A DNA stretch of 64,000 nt from Thalassobacillus devorans (GTDB lineage Bacteria > Bacillota > Bacilli > Bacillales > Halobacillaceae). The stretch lies in the NCBI RefSeq assembly GCF_011761345.1, contig NZ_JAASRY010000001.1, positions 744,001 to 808,000 on the forward strand, written 5' to 3'. The translations under genes were made by a program, and so were the position numbers. The notes below the pieces were generated by a model. It was not told the origin of the DNA. It saw only the letters and a program-made list of their open reading frames with translations, and made no database searches. Numbering within the stretch: position 1 is the stretch's first letter; every line of letters begins with the position of its first letter. This document shows, one piece after another, positions 1 to 8,160 of this stretch.

Positions 1-408
1 GCGATTTTCGCTCAAGCTGCCAAAACCGGTCATCATGTCGCTTTTTCAGGAACGTATTCCGTCGGCTGCCCCGGGGACACCGAAGGGGACGTTTATATGT
101 CGGAAGATGATACAAAAGTGAACAACTCAGACATTGATCAGTACGCCGCCTGTGATTTTGCCCTGTACCCGCTTGGTTCTGACAGTTACATGGATATGAT
201 CATGGAACAGGTGGAAGCGGCAAAACAGCGCGGGCTGGCCGTGGAAAGTATCCATTATGCCACCAAGCTTAGGGGAGAGGCTAAAGAAATTTTTGCCACA
301 CTGGAGCAGGCTTTTACTGTCACACAAGAGCACAATAGTCATGTTGTCATGACTGCTTCCATTTCAGCAAACAGCCCGTCCCATAAAAAGGAGACTGACA
401 ATGAATAA
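1..408 (+). CDS. ykoF: YkoF, thiamine/HMP-binding protein (C-terminal part)
   Basis: The frame is open from the first base, so only the last 135 residues are visible; the start lies outside the window. The visible part begins in a YkoF-type domain (the stretch GTYSVGCPGD is characteristic) and continues to the stop. B. subtilis YkoF binds thiamine and its pyrimidine precursor HMP and is encoded with an ECF transporter. The stop overlaps the start of ykoE by 8 bases and the next genes are the S, A and T components of that transporter, which supports the assignment. A TPP riboswitch would be expected upstream, outside the window. Confidence 0.85.
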   Translation, partial: AIFAQAAKTGHHVAFSGTYSVGCPGDTEGDVYMSEDDTKVNNSDIDQYAACDFALYPLGSDSYMDMIMEQVEAAKQRGLAVESIHYATKLRGEAKEIFATLEQAFTVTQEHNSHVVMTASISANSPSHKKETDNE

Positions 409-985
409 ATGGAAAATGAGAGAAATAGTTGTCATGTCGGTGCTGTCTGTCGTTTTTGCTGTGGTATATCTGGCGTTTCTTCCAGTCGGAAAGCTGCTTG
501 TCGGCTTTTTCGGACCGATCGGTTATGATTTGATTTTCGGTATCTGGTTTATCGTATCGATTATCGCAGCTTATATTATCCGGAAGCCGGGGGCTGCGTT
601 TTTGTCCGAGACGATTGCAGCCATCATCGAAGTCATGCTCGGGAACGCTGTCGGACCGATGCTCATTGTATCCGGTATGATCCAGGGACTTGGCGCAGAA
701 GCAGTCTTTGCCGCCACCCGCTATCGTTTGTACAATGTCTGGGTACTGATGGGGGCAGGTATGGGTTCCGCCTTATTCAGCTTTGTCTGGGGTTACTTTA
801 TCTCCGGCTATGCCGCTCTTGCCACTTCATATGTAGCGGCGATGTTCATTGCCAGGATGATCAGCGGTGCGGTAATTGCAGGATTGTTAGGAAAAGCACT
901 CAGTGACGCGCTTGCTAAAACCGGTGTGCTTTACAATTTTGCCCTTGGAAAAGAGCATAGGAGAAATAAGCATGGCGCCGCATGA
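401..985 (+). CDS. ykoE: YkoE, substrate-binding S component of thiamine/HMP ECF transporter
   Basis: A 194-residue integral membrane protein with about six hydrophobic segments, the usual size for ECF S components. It captures the vitamin precursor in the membrane and works with the energising module encoded immediately downstream. It begins inside the end of ykoF and overlaps ykoD by 14 bases, so the four genes are translationally coupled. Identity rests on hydrophobic profile, the ykoFEDC gene order and general resemblance to YkoE; substrate is inferred from the operon. Confidence 0.85.
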   Translation: MNKWKMREIVVMSVLSVVFAVVYLAFLPVGKLLVGFFGPIGYDLIFGIWFIVSIIAAYIIRKPGAAFLSETIAAIIEVMLGNAVGPMLIVSGMIQGLGAEAVFAATRYRLYNVWVLMGAGMGSALFSFVWGYFISGYAALATSYVAAMFIARMISGAVIAGLLGKALSDALAKTGVLYNFALGKEHRRNKHGAA

Positions 986-2633
986 TTTAGTTGAAATAAA
1001 AGACCTTAACGTCAGCTATGAAGAAGCAAAACAGCCTGTTTTGCATGGCTTGAATCTTTCCCTATCTAAAGGAGAAACCACGTTATTGCTCGGCCCAAGC
1101 GGCTCTGGCAAAAGCACATTGATGTACACCCTCAATGGTCTGTACCCTGAAGAATTAGATGGAAAGCTGACGGGGGAACGTCTTTACCGGGAACGCCCTT
1201 ATGAATCGTTTAATCCAGGGGAATTAAGCAGAGGGATCGGTGTCGTGTTCCAGGAGCCCGAAAGCCAGTTTTGCATGCTGACAGTCGAGGATGAAGTAGC
1301 ATTTGGATTGGAAAACCTCGACACGCCTCCTGACGTCATTGCTGAAAAAGTCGACAGGGCACTGGGATTGGTGGGCTTGTCAGATGTAAAGGAAGCGACG
1401 ATTACGTCCTTGTCCGGCGGGATGAAACAAAAGCTGGCCCTAGCCTGTGTCCTCGCTATGGAGCCGGAATTAATCATTTTAGATGAGCCGACATCCCTGC
1501 TCGACCCCCACTCGAGGCAAGCGTTTGTGGAGACCGTTATCTCCCTTCAGCAAGAAAAAGGACTTGGCTTGCTAATCATCGAGCATAACCTCGATGAATG
1601 GCTGGCCTATGTGGACCGCTGCCTGCTAATGAATCGTAACGGAAAACTTTTTTATGACGGACCATTGGCACAAGGATTCCACGAGCATTATGAGACGATT
1701 AAAAAAGAAGGGATATGGATGCCGCATCTGTTTCGGACCGCCTATCAGCTGATGCAACAGGGTGTAATCAATGATAGAAAAGCGTTCCCTTTGGAATTAG
1801 AAGCTATCTCCCGACATATTCCACACGGATTTTTCAAGGGGAAAATTCCACTTTCATCGGCGATGCCTCATCTTTCCCTGGAAAATGTCAGCTATAAACA
1901 CATCATTCATCCAGTTACGTCCACCATCCACAAAGGAGAGTGGGTGGCTATTGTGGGAGCTAACGGAGCGGGGAAGACAACGCTAAGCCTGTTGCTGGCT
2001 GGGTTGATGATTCCTTCAGGAGGAACAATCACACTGAATGGCAACTGCTTGGAAGATTATCGAAGTGAATCCTTATGGCAGGAAGTCGGCTACGTATTCC
2101 AAAGTCCCGAGCATCAATTTGTGGCCGATACGGTCTTTGAAGAAGTCGCGTTTGGGCTTCGTCTGCAAGAGCGGCCAGAGTCCGAGGTGGAGGAACGAAC
2201 CGAGGTCATGTTGGAACACTATGGTTTAACGGCGCACAAAGATCGCCATCCTTATACGTTGAGTCAAGGTCAGAAACGTCGTTTGAGTATTGCGACGATG
2301 ATGGTGGAGAACCAGGGGCTGCTGGTTTTGGATGAACCGACGTTTGGACAGGATGAACATTCGGCACAGGAAATTATAGCGCTATTGCAGCAACGGCAGC
2401 AGGAAGGTGCGACCCTGGTGATGGTTACCCATGATATGGAACTGGTTGATCAGCATGCAGACCGTGCACTTGTCATGGAAAACGGGAGCCTGGCTTTTGA
2501 TGGTTCACCGGAGGAGTTATGGGAAAAAGGGGAGCACTGGCTGACTCACCACCAACTACAGCCGCCATTTCGTGTCCGGCTGGAACAAGCGGCAAAGAAA
2601 GGAGCAGATACCATTGAATCTGCAAGAGCTTAA
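972..2633 (+). CDS. ykoD: YkoD, double ATPase of thiamine/HMP ECF transporter
   Basis: A 553-residue protein with two ABC ATPase domains in tandem. Domain 1 has Walker A GPSGSGKST, signature LSGGMKQK and Walker B LIILDEPTS; domain 2 has GANGAGKTT, LSQGQKRR and LLVLDEPTF. Each domain has the Q-loop of ECF ATPases (FQEPESQF and FQSPEHQF). A start 69 bases further upstream is possible, but the ATG at 972 follows a good AGGAGA ribosome site and gives the expected N-terminus. It powers uptake through YkoE and YkoC; cytoplasmic face of the membrane. Confidence 0.93.
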   Translation: MAPHDLVEIKDLNVSYEEAKQPVLHGLNLSLSKGETTLLLGPSGSGKSTLMYTLNGLYPEELDGKLTGERLYRERPYESFNPGELSRGIGVVFQEPESQFCMLTVEDEVAFGLENLDTPPDVIAEKVDRALGLVGLSDVKEATITSLSGGMKQKLALACVLAMEPELIILDEPTSLLDPHSRQAFVETVISLQQEKGLGLLIIEHNLDEWLAYVDRCLLMNRNGKLFYDGPLAQGFHEHYETIKKEGIWMPHLFRTAYQLMQQGVINDRKAFPLELEAISRHIPHGFFKGKIPLSSAMPHLSLENVSYKHIIHPVTSTIHKGEWVAIVGANGAGKTTLSLLLAGLMIPSGGTITLNGNCLEDYRSESLWQEVGYVFQSPEHQFVADTVFEEVAFGLRLQERPESEVEERTEVMLEHYGLTAHKDRHPYTLSQGQKRRLSIATMMVENQGLLVLDEPTFGQDEHSAQEIIALLQQRQQEGATLVMVTHDMELVDQHADRALVMENGSLAFDGSPEELWEKGEHWLTHHQLQPPFRVRLEQAAKKGADTIESARA

Positions 2634-3393
2634 TCCCAGTGTGAAAGCGATCACGCTGATTGTGGCTGTATTTTTGCTCGCTTTCGTTTTCGATCCGATT
2701 ACGCCGCTAGTATTTTCGCTTGGAATCATAACCATCACCTTTCTTTTCGGACACGTCTCTTTTAAAAGGTGGGCACTTTATTTTATCCCTTTCTTTATCA
2801 TCGCTTTCGGGTTCTTCTGGACGACGCTTGTCTTTAGTGACAGCAGTAATCATTCAGGGAAGTTGATAGAGGCTGGTTTTTTAACTTTTCCACTGGAAGG
2901 ATTTCAAGTTGCCGTATCACTCGCCCTGCGCGTGCTCGGTTTCGCTCTTTTATCCTTACTGTTCATATTGACAACAAATAAAACCGATTTTCTGCTCAGC
3001 TTAATGCAGCAATTGAAGCTGTCCCCGAAGATCGCTTATGGAGTACTTGCCGGCTACCGGTTTTTACCGCTGATGTTAACCGAGTTAAAAACGATCCGCA
3101 TGGCCCACCGCATCCGAGGGATCCATCGTGGAAAAGGGATCAGTGGGCGGGTACGTGAACTGAAGCGTTACGTCATCCCGCTGCTCGCTAGTGCCATCCG
3201 AAAAGCAGAACGGACAGCAGTCGCTATGGAATCAAAAGGATTCACAGGCAGCAGGCAGCGCACCTTCTACCGGACCATGAACATATCCTATAAAGACTGG
3301 GTATTCCTCGGTATGGTCCTGGCCCTTTATGGAGTCAGTGTGTATACTTCTGTAAGCTGGGGTTACTTTGAATGGTATAACGGCCAATTATAA
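2614..3393 (+). CDS. ykoC: YkoC, T component of thiamine/HMP ECF transporter
   Basis: A 259-residue membrane protein of the CbiQ/EcfT type: several transmembrane segments, then the cytoplasmic coupling region with the A-x-E-x-K-G type motif (AVAMESKGF near the end) that contacts the ATPase. I chose the TTG at 2614 because AAAGGAG lies about ten bases before it; a GTG at 2572 would extend the protein by 14 residues into ykoD. Last gene of the operon; a strong hairpin terminator follows 28 bases later. Confidence 0.88.
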   Translation: MNLQELNPSVKAITLIVAVFLLAFVFDPITPLVFSLGIITITFLFGHVSFKRWALYFIPFFIIAFGFFWTTLVFSDSSNHSGKLIEAGFLTFPLEGFQVAVSLALRVLGFALLSLLFILTTNKTDFLLSLMQQLKLSPKIAYGVLAGYRFLPLMLTELKTIRMAHRIRGIHRGKGISGRVRELKRYVIPLLASAIRKAERTAVAMESKGFTGSRQRTFYRTMNISYKDWVFLGMVLALYGVSVYTSVSWGYFEWYNGQL

Positions 3394-3420
3394 AATTTCT
3401 TCTTATTTTGTCACGAGAGA

Positions 3421-3453
3421 AACTGCTTTTAGTTGCTTAAAAGCAGTTTTTTT
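3421..3453 (+). terminator. Rho-independent terminator after ykoC
   Basis: Arms AACTGCTTTT (3421-3430) and AAAAGCAGTT (3439-3448) pair perfectly over an eight-base loop and run into a T tract. Confidence 0.9.
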
Positions 3454-3541
3454 GGTTTGACTGTCATCGTTGAAAATGAACAATCAGCGTTTTGACAGAA
3501 GCGGAGAACCAGCTTATTTTTGATAAAAAAGGAAGGTTTTC

Positions 3542-4531
3542 ATGATAATTAAAAAGCATGAAATGCCTATGGCAGTACTGGATTTGACAGCTATTCAAAG
3601 GCGGCTGCCCCCTAATCATCCAAAGCTGGGCAACATCCAATCAGACTTATCTTTATACGAATCCGGCTATCGGGGAGAACTAGCTTTAGACTATCATTTG
3701 AATATGCTCCATGATAAAGAAACGTTCCTTCTGCATGGCGTCAGACTTCATTCCCGTAATAATTTTCAAATCGATACTATGGTAATGACACCTTACTTTT
3801 TCCTGATTATAGAAGTGAAGAATTTTACCGGCAGCGTTCGATTTGACCATGGATTCGGGCAGATGACGCAATCCTTTTATGGGGAAGAACGTTCTTTTAA
3901 AGACCCGGTCATACAGGCAGAAAACCAGGCATTCCACATGCAGAGCTGGCTGCTCAGCCAGGGAATTTCCGGAATTCCAGTCGAAACGCTCGTAGTCTTT
4001 GTCAGCAATCACGTTCAACTTACACGACAAGGCGAAGGAGCGGTTGATGAGCGCATCATTCATGCCGGTAAATTACGGGAAAAAATTAGCGCGCTTCGTG
4101 ATGTTTTTTCGTACCGCTTGCTTGATACCTCTGAATTACGAAAGCTGGCCAATCGTATCAAGCGACATAATCAACCGCTGCGTATGGATATGAAGAAAAA
4201 ATATAAACTTGCAGCGGATGATATTAGGCCGGGTATCCTTTGTACAGAATGCGGCTCCCTCCCAATGATAAGAAAGCACGGATCCTGGCAATGTACCTAC
4301 TGCGGCCATATGGATAACCAAGCACATATTAACGCATTAAAAGATTACAAGTTGCTTTTTAACGATTCCATAACGAATAAAGAAGCGAGGTGGATGCTGC
4401 AAAGCACGGATCGTCATATTGTAGGGAAACTTCTAACTAGACATGGTCTCCGGCACAATGGTATGCGGAAAAACAGGAGGTATTACTTGGAGTTTGATTA
4501 TCAAACCGATTACGCTTATTTGCTGAAGTGA
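3542..4531 (+). CDS. NERD-domain protein with C-terminal zinc ribbon
   Basis: 329 residues. The N-terminal half carries a nuclease-related (NERD) domain: an IDTMVMTP segment followed by LIIEVKNFTG, i.e. the D...E-x-K pattern of the restriction-endonuclease fold. After about residue 225 there is a treble-clef/zinc-ribbon pair, CTECG and CTYCG, suggesting DNA or RNA contact. NERD proteins are common in Bacillaceae but their substrates are mostly unknown, so no precise function is given. The ATG follows a GGAAGG ribosome site. The stop codon is only two bases before the first unit of a tandem repeat array and no hairpin terminator of its own is visible. Confidence 0.85.
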   Translation: MIIKKHEMPMAVLDLTAIQRRLPPNHPKLGNIQSDLSLYESGYRGELALDYHLNMLHDKETFLLHGVRLHSRNNFQIDTMVMTPYFFLIIEVKNFTGSVRFDHGFGQMTQSFYGEERSFKDPVIQAENQAFHMQSWLLSQGISGIPVETLVVFVSNHVQLTRQGEGAVDERIIHAGKLREKISALRDVFSYRLLDTSELRKLANRIKRHNQPLRMDMKKKYKLAADDIRPGILCTECGSLPMIRKHGSWQCTYCGHMDNQAHINALKDYKLLFNDSITNKEARWMLQSTDRHIVGKLLTRHGLRHNGMRKNRRYYLEFDYQTDYAYLLK

Positions 4532-4533
4532 AG

Positions 4534-4692
4534 TGTCTCATATAATCAAAAACATGCTCTCTTTTTTCAGAATTTGTCTCTCTTTTTCAAAAAATTGTCT
4601 CTCTTATTTTTAAAAGTGTCTCACATGGGGCCATCATTTTCGCTCTTATCCCATGCTGTGTCTCATATACCAGGTTATTGTCTCACTTATAA
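4534..4692 (+). repeat. TGTCTC array A: eight direct repeats, ~21-bp period
   Basis: TGTCTC or a close variant starts at 4534, 4555 (TGCTCT), 4575, 4596, 4617, about 4640 (degenerate), 4659 and 4679. Seven intervals total 145 bases, a mean of 20.7. Units are asymmetric and all point the same way; the rest of each unit is AT-rich. Lies between the convergent NERD and acetyltransferase genes. Confidence 0.9.
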
Positions 4693-4710
4693 TTCAAAAC
4701 CCAACCACAC

Positions 4711-4741
4711 AAAAAAGGAAAAATCCCGCAGTACGGGATTT
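4711..4741 (-). terminator. Terminator of the acetyltransferase gene
   Basis: On the minus strand AAATCCCG (rc of 4734-4741) pairs with CGGGATTT (rc of 4721-4728), followed by a T-rich run (plus strand AAAAAAGGAA at 4711-4720). It overlaps the last base of the gene's stop codon. Confidence 0.8.
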
Positions 4742-5346
4742 CACGATTTAGAACTAATTTGGTTTGCTGCCCACCCATGGACGGCCTCCCATTCTTCGCG
4801 GAGCACACCCATCCGGATAGAATCATAATATTTTCCTTCATAGATGCGGCATTTCCGCATCCGGCCTTCCAGTTTCATGCCAAGCTTTTCAGCGACACGC
4901 ATCATCCGCTCGTTTTTCGACCACGTCGTCAAGCCGACACGGGCAAGCGGAAGGGAAGAGAAGAGGTGATCGATCCACAACTTCAGCGCCTCGCTGCCAT
5001 AACCACCATTCCAGTACTCCGCCCGGTAAATGCCGATGCCGACCTCAAGCCACCTGGAAGGCTTATGCTCCCAGTAATAGCTGACGGTGCCAATAATTTC
5101 TCCCTTTACTTCAATAATCAGGCGGGAGTCAGGTTCCTCCGCACCTAATCGTTCTTTCCGCGCCCGCTCATAACTTCTGAAACTGTCTAACGTGTGCGGC
5201 TCAAGCGGGTAATAGGGTGCATCCCACTTTTTCCATTCCGGGTCCGTCTTTTTATAAATCAATTTCCATAAGGATTCATGATCTTTGTCTGAAATGCTTC
5301 GCAATGTCACGCTTCTGCCTGCGAGCAAGGTATCTTCAGCAGTCAT
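4741..5346 (-). CDS. GNAT-family N-acetyltransferase (RimJ/RimL type)
   Basis: 201 residues. Shows the RimJ/RimL layout: N-terminal LRSISDKDHESLW, central beta strands LIIEVKGEIIGTVSY, the acetyl-CoA loop region GYGSEALKLWIDHLF, and the C-terminal NERMMRVAEKLGMKLEGRMRK motif typical of this group. It transfers an acetyl group from acetyl-CoA to an amine; the acceptor cannot be told from sequence. Start chosen at 5346 because GGGGGTGATGG precedes it; a longer upstream frame is non-homologous. Divergent from corA; a perfect palindrome lies in the shared promoter region. Confidence 0.85.
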   Translation of the reverse strand: MTAEDTLLAGRSVTLRSISDKDHESLWKLIYKKTDPEWKKWDAPYYPLEPHTLDSFRSYERARKERLGAEEPDSRLIIEVKGEIIGTVSYYWEHKPSRWLEVGIGIYRAEYWNGGYGSEALKLWIDHLFSSLPLARVGLTTWSKNERMMRVAEKLGMKLEGRMRKCRIYEGKYYDSIRMGVLREEWEAVHGWAANQISSKS

Positions 5347-5395
5347 ACCATCACCCCCGCAATAATCCTTCTTCTTTATCCTATCATACTTGCAC

Positions 5396-5407
5396 GGGTA
5401 ATTACCC
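5396..5407. promoter_or_regulatory. Perfect 12-bp palindrome GGGTAATTACCC between divergent genes
   Basis: GGGTAATTACCC lies between the acetyltransferase and corA, about 18 bases upstream of the corA -35 box and near a TATGAT on the minus strand. Could be an operator for either gene; this is inference from position and symmetry. Confidence 0.45.
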
Positions 5408-5424
5408 CTGTGACAAAAAAGTGT

Positions 5425-5453
5425 TTGCCACCAGTCGAGTCGGGTAATATAAA
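5425..5453 (+). promoter_or_regulatory. Sigma-A-like promoter of corA
   Basis: TTGCCA (5425-5430), 17-base spacer, TATAAA (5448-5453); the gene starts 36 bases downstream. Confidence 0.6.
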
Positions 5454-5489
5454 TAGAAGTCATATGTAGAATCAGGAAGGGTTTTTCAG

Positions 5490-6437
5490 ATGTTGAAATT
5501 AATAGCTTATACGAAAGAGGGAGAGTTGATTGAAGATAATACCCTGAATCCATTGAAGAATCGAGAGGATATTGGCTGGTATTGGCTTGATTTCGATCGC
5601 CCGAGCCGGGAAGAAACAGATCTATTAGATAGTTATTTTCACTTTCATCCGCTCGCGATAGAAGACTGCATTCATGATCTGCAGCGGCCTAAAATGGATT
5701 ATTATGAAGATCATACATTGATAGTCATTCATTCCATTGATGCTAACACATTAAAAAAACAGGAAATCGATATTTTCTTTGGTGAAGACTTCATCATTAC
5801 CTATCATAAAAGTGAATTGCCGATGATGAATCACGTAATGCGAATGGTAAAGAAAGAGCGTCCGAAATGGGAAGAATATTATGTACTGCATTATATCTTC
5901 GATTTGGTCGTCGACAATTACTTTCCTATCATCTATGAAATCGAGGATCATATTAATGAAATCGAAGATAATACACAAAATCTATCCATCGACAAACTGC
6001 TGGAGCAATTGTTCGACCGGCGCAGTGAACTGCTGACAATGAGGCAGACGATCCATCCGATGCGTGATCTGTTGTACCGGATTCTCAATTCCCATCATCT
6101 GGACGGTATGAAACAGGGGAAGGAATACTTTGCTGATGTCCATGACCATCTGATCAAGCTGGCGGATGTGATTGCATCAAATCGTGACCTTACCCAGGAT
6201 ATAAGGGACAGTTATTTATCATTGACTTCCCATCAGCAAAATAAAACCATGCAGGTGCTGACGGTAATCTCGGTCATTTTCATGCCGCTCACGTTCATCG
6301 CCGGGGTTTATGGCATGAACTTTGAGAATATGCCTGAATTGGATGAACCTTTCGCGTATCCACTTGTCTGGTTTATCATGATTGCCCTGTCCGTCGCCAT
6401 GATCATCTGGTTTAAGAAAAAAGGCTGGTTCGATTAA
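5490..6437 (+). CDS. corA: CorA-family magnesium/divalent cation transporter
   Basis: 315 residues, the normal CorA length. A soluble N-terminal domain and long helices are followed by two C-terminal transmembrane segments; the signature YGMNF (GMN selectivity motif) sits at the end of the first one and the protein ends in the basic KKKGWFD. Forms a pentameric channel for Mg2+ or other divalent ions. ATG at 5490 follows AGGAAGGG. Monocistronic: its own promoter and a long hairpin terminator. Which of the several Bacillus CorA paralogues it matches I cannot say. Confidence 0.93.
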   Translation: MLKLIAYTKEGELIEDNTLNPLKNREDIGWYWLDFDRPSREETDLLDSYFHFHPLAIEDCIHDLQRPKMDYYEDHTLIVIHSIDANTLKKQEIDIFFGEDFIITYHKSELPMMNHVMRMVKKERPKWEEYYVLHYIFDLVVDNYFPIIYEIEDHINEIEDNTQNLSIDKLLEQLFDRRSELLTMRQTIHPMRDLLYRILNSHHLDGMKQGKEYFADVHDHLIKLADVIASNRDLTQDIRDSYLSLTSHQQNKTMQVLTVISVIFMPLTFIAGVYGMNFENMPELDEPFAYPLVWFIMIALSVAMIIWFKKKGWFD

Positions 6438-6443
6438 TCGTTA

Positions 6444-6488
6444 AAAAAGGTGCCCGTTTCCTCATCAGGAGGAAGCGGGCACCTTTTT
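6444..6488 (+). terminator. Terminator of corA
   Basis: Long stem in which AAGGTGCCCG and TTTCCTC pair with GAGGAAGCGGGCACCTT around a four-base loop, ending in T5. Confidence 0.9.
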
Positions 6489-6603
6489 CAGTTGGAAAGA
6501 AAGTTCCGTCCAGAGGAGGATACGAAATCACTCGGCTGGCCGTTATGGAAAAAATGGAAAATACCTATAATTAAGTTAAGAAAAATAAACGGAGGAGATA
6601 GAC

Positions 6604-6690
6604 ATGAACTTCTTAAAAAAATGGGTCGATAACACGAAGCGGAATCCGTATCGCGACGTATGGCTCAAAATGCAACGCCGGCACATCTGA
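6604..6690 (+). CDS. Hypothetical 28-residue basic peptide
   Basis: Small ORF with an excellent GGAGGAG ribosome site seven bases before the ATG. The product starts MNFLKKWVDNTK and is strongly basic (ends KMQRRHI). No family recognised. A second tiny ORF follows 30 bases later and then a terminator, so the two could form a small transcript. Supported only by the ribosome site and context. Confidence 0.5.
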   Translation: MNFLKKWVDNTKRNPYRDVWLKMQRRHI

Positions 6691-6720
6691 TTATCAATTA
6701 TCCGGAAAGGAAGTGATGTT

Positions 6721-6777
6721 ATGTATTTCAATGAATATGAAATCTCCAAAGAAGTGGAAGAACGCCGCCCGCGATAA
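6721..6777 (+). CDS. Hypothetical 18-residue peptide
   Basis: MYFNEYEISKEVEERRPR, preceded by AAGGAAGTGATG. Acidic/basic mixed, no membrane segment. Follows the 28-residue ORF and precedes a hairpin terminator (6787-6817). Not recognised; might be a genuine small protein or a translated leader. Confidence 0.4.
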   Translation: MYFNEYEISKEVEERRPR

Positions 6778-6786
6778 TTGCACCTT

Positions 6787-6817
6787 TCCCTCTTGTTGAA
6801 AAATAAGAGGGATTTTG
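6787..6817 (+). terminator. Terminator after the two small ORFs
   Basis: TCCCTCTT and AAGAGGGA pair around a ten-base loop and lead into TTTTG. Confidence 0.7.
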
Positions 6818-6863
6818 TCTGTCTACAAGGCGTTGTGCATGTCCACCCTCTCTTCTGCATAGG

Positions 6864-7376
6864 ATGCTGTGGGGGGCGGTGGATATGATAGCATCCTGGA
6901 TGGTGCTGATGGTTATTTTGCTTATCTTATCGATTTCTGTCATAGGAAAAATACGGGCGATGGAAGAAAAGAGGTACGTAAACGAAATACGTATGGCTGT
7001 CATCATTTTACTCGTTCTTTATGTAAGCAGCTTGTTATCGTTTCTAAATATGGCGCTCGTACCTGTGTTAATAATCGGCGCAGTGGCTGCGGGCGTGGTG
7101 AGCCTTGTTATCCGTGTGGAAGCGAGTTTACAGTGGGGGGCGATGGTCCACGGGGTCATGGCTGCGATTATGGGGTGGATGGTTATCCCGATGCTCGGAG
7201 CGAATCAACAGGTGCAGTATATGGAAGTATTGTCTCTCCTTCTATTTATTTTAATGTCGGGCTGGTTGTTTTTAACGTTGGGAAAAGAAAGTAAGTCGTA
7301 TAATAAGTTATTTTTATTTTGTTTTGTTGTCCTGGTGTTTCATGAATTCCTCACTTATGTCGCCTGGCCGATATGA
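6864..7376 (+). CDS. Hypothetical membrane protein
   Basis: About 170 residues with five to six hydrophobic segments and short loops; no motif I recognise. The ATG at 6885 (163 residues) may be the true start because a G-rich stretch lies just before it; the upstream ATG at 6864 has no ribosome site. Sits alone between a small-ORF cluster and a convergent oxidoreductase. No function can be inferred. Confidence 0.6.
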   Translation: MLWGAVDMIASWMVLMVILLILSISVIGKIRAMEEKRYVNEIRMAVIILLVLYVSSLLSFLNMALVPVLIIGAVAAGVVSLVIRVEASLQWGAMVHGVMAAIMGWMVIPMLGANQQVQYMEVLSLLLFILMSGWLFLTLGKESKSYNKLFLFCFVVLVFHEFLTYVAWPI

Positions 7377-7398
7377 AACCTGGGTAAGTTCAATAGGG

Positions 7399-7442
7399 GA
7401 AAAAACAAAAACAGGGGGTTGATAGGATTCGCTATCACCCCC
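7399..7442 (-). terminator. Terminator of the FAD-binding oxidoreductase gene
   Basis: GGGGG-TT-GATAG (7414-7425) pairs with CTATC-A-CCCCC (7432-7442); a run of A on the plus side (7400-7412) is the T tract for the minus-strand transcript. May also stop the convergent plus-strand gene. Confidence 0.7.
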
Positions 7443-7453
7443 TATATACTGGA

Positions 7454-8014
7454 TTATTTCAGAATATCATGGTCGACGTAGCGTTCACCGTTTAGTTCAC
7501 TGATGACATTGATCGCGACGTGGGCGCCGTGTCCAGAGGTGATGATGGTATGGACGCTGACGCCGGCGACGGTACCAGCTGCCCAGACATTTTTCTTGTC
7601 GGTTTTGCCCTGAGCGTCAGCTTTGATGATCTTAGCCACGCGAGGTTCTGTACCATCTTGCACCGTCAAGCCGGTCTCTTCTGCCAGTTTTGCCGACATG
7701 CCGGTAGCGAAAATGACGTGTGTCGCTTCATAGCTGTTATTCTCAGTTTTCAATGTATACCCGGAACCACTTTCCTCGATTGCATTCACTTCTTCTTCTT
7801 TTAATTCTGCCCCGAACTTCGTTGCCTGCTCCTGACCTGTTTTCAATAATTCCGGACCTTCGATTTTTTTTACACCATAATGATTTTCCACCCAGGCTTT
7901 CGCTGTAATGCTTTTCCCATGGTCGAACATAACAACCTTTTTTCCGGCTTTGGCGGCGAACAATGCGGCACTGGCACCAGCCGGTCCTGCACCGATAATG
8001 GCAATATCAAACAT
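7454..8014 (-). CDS. Single-domain FAD-dependent oxidoreductase (thioredoxin-reductase-like fold)
   Basis: 186 residues. N-terminal dinucleotide-binding motif IIGAGPAGASAA, the ATGMSA turn near residue 105, and a C-terminal VWAAGTVAGVS segment match the FAD domain of thioredoxin reductase-like flavoproteins. It is much shorter than thioredoxin reductase (about 310): the inserted NADPH domain and the CxxC redox pair are absent. It is complete, with stop and start intact and no frameshift seen, so it is probably a true short form rather than a fragment. Partner and electron donor unknown. Confidence 0.8.
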   Translation of the reverse strand: MFDIAIIGAGPAGASAALFAAKAGKKVVMFDHGKSITAKAWVENHYGVKKIEGPELLKTGQEQATKFGAELKEEEVNAIEESGSGYTLKTENNSYEATHVIFATGMSAKLAEETGLTVQDGTEPRVAKIIKADAQGKTDKKNVWAAGTVAGVSVHTIITSGHGAHVAINVISELNGERYVDHDILK

Positions 8015-8114
8015 TAAATTCCACTCCTTTTGAAAACGTATTCACCTGCTATTATAACGAAACGTTCGATTATTTTGAAAATAATTGCTCTTTAGCAGGA
8101 GGTGATTACAGAAT

Positions 8115-8160
8115 CATAAAAAAATGAACAACGCCCGTCTGGATTTCCAGGCGGGCGTTG
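8115..8160 (-). terminator. Terminator of the 51-residue membrane protein gene
   Basis: CAACGCCCG-CTGG pairs with CCAG-GCGGGCGTTG around ATTT (8129-8160), with an A-run on the left that is the minus-strand T tract. A second smaller hairpin (GATAA..CCCTC/GAGG..TTATC, 8192-8210) lies between it and the gene. Confidence 0.75.

Noticed and set aside
4534-4692. The repeat arrays as CRISPR arrays
   Set aside because: Core is only about 6-10 bases, units degenerate, period 21, no cas genes; intervening sequence AT-rich and partly shared between units.
4574-4828. 84-codon open frame through array A
   Set aside because: No ribosome site, low-complexity Ser/His-rich translation of repeats, overlaps the acetyltransferase gene end.
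6869-7294. 141-codon alternative frame overlapping the hypothetical membrane protein
   Set aside because: Cys/Gly-rich shadow frame without membrane pattern; the other frame has a coherent hydrophobic profile.
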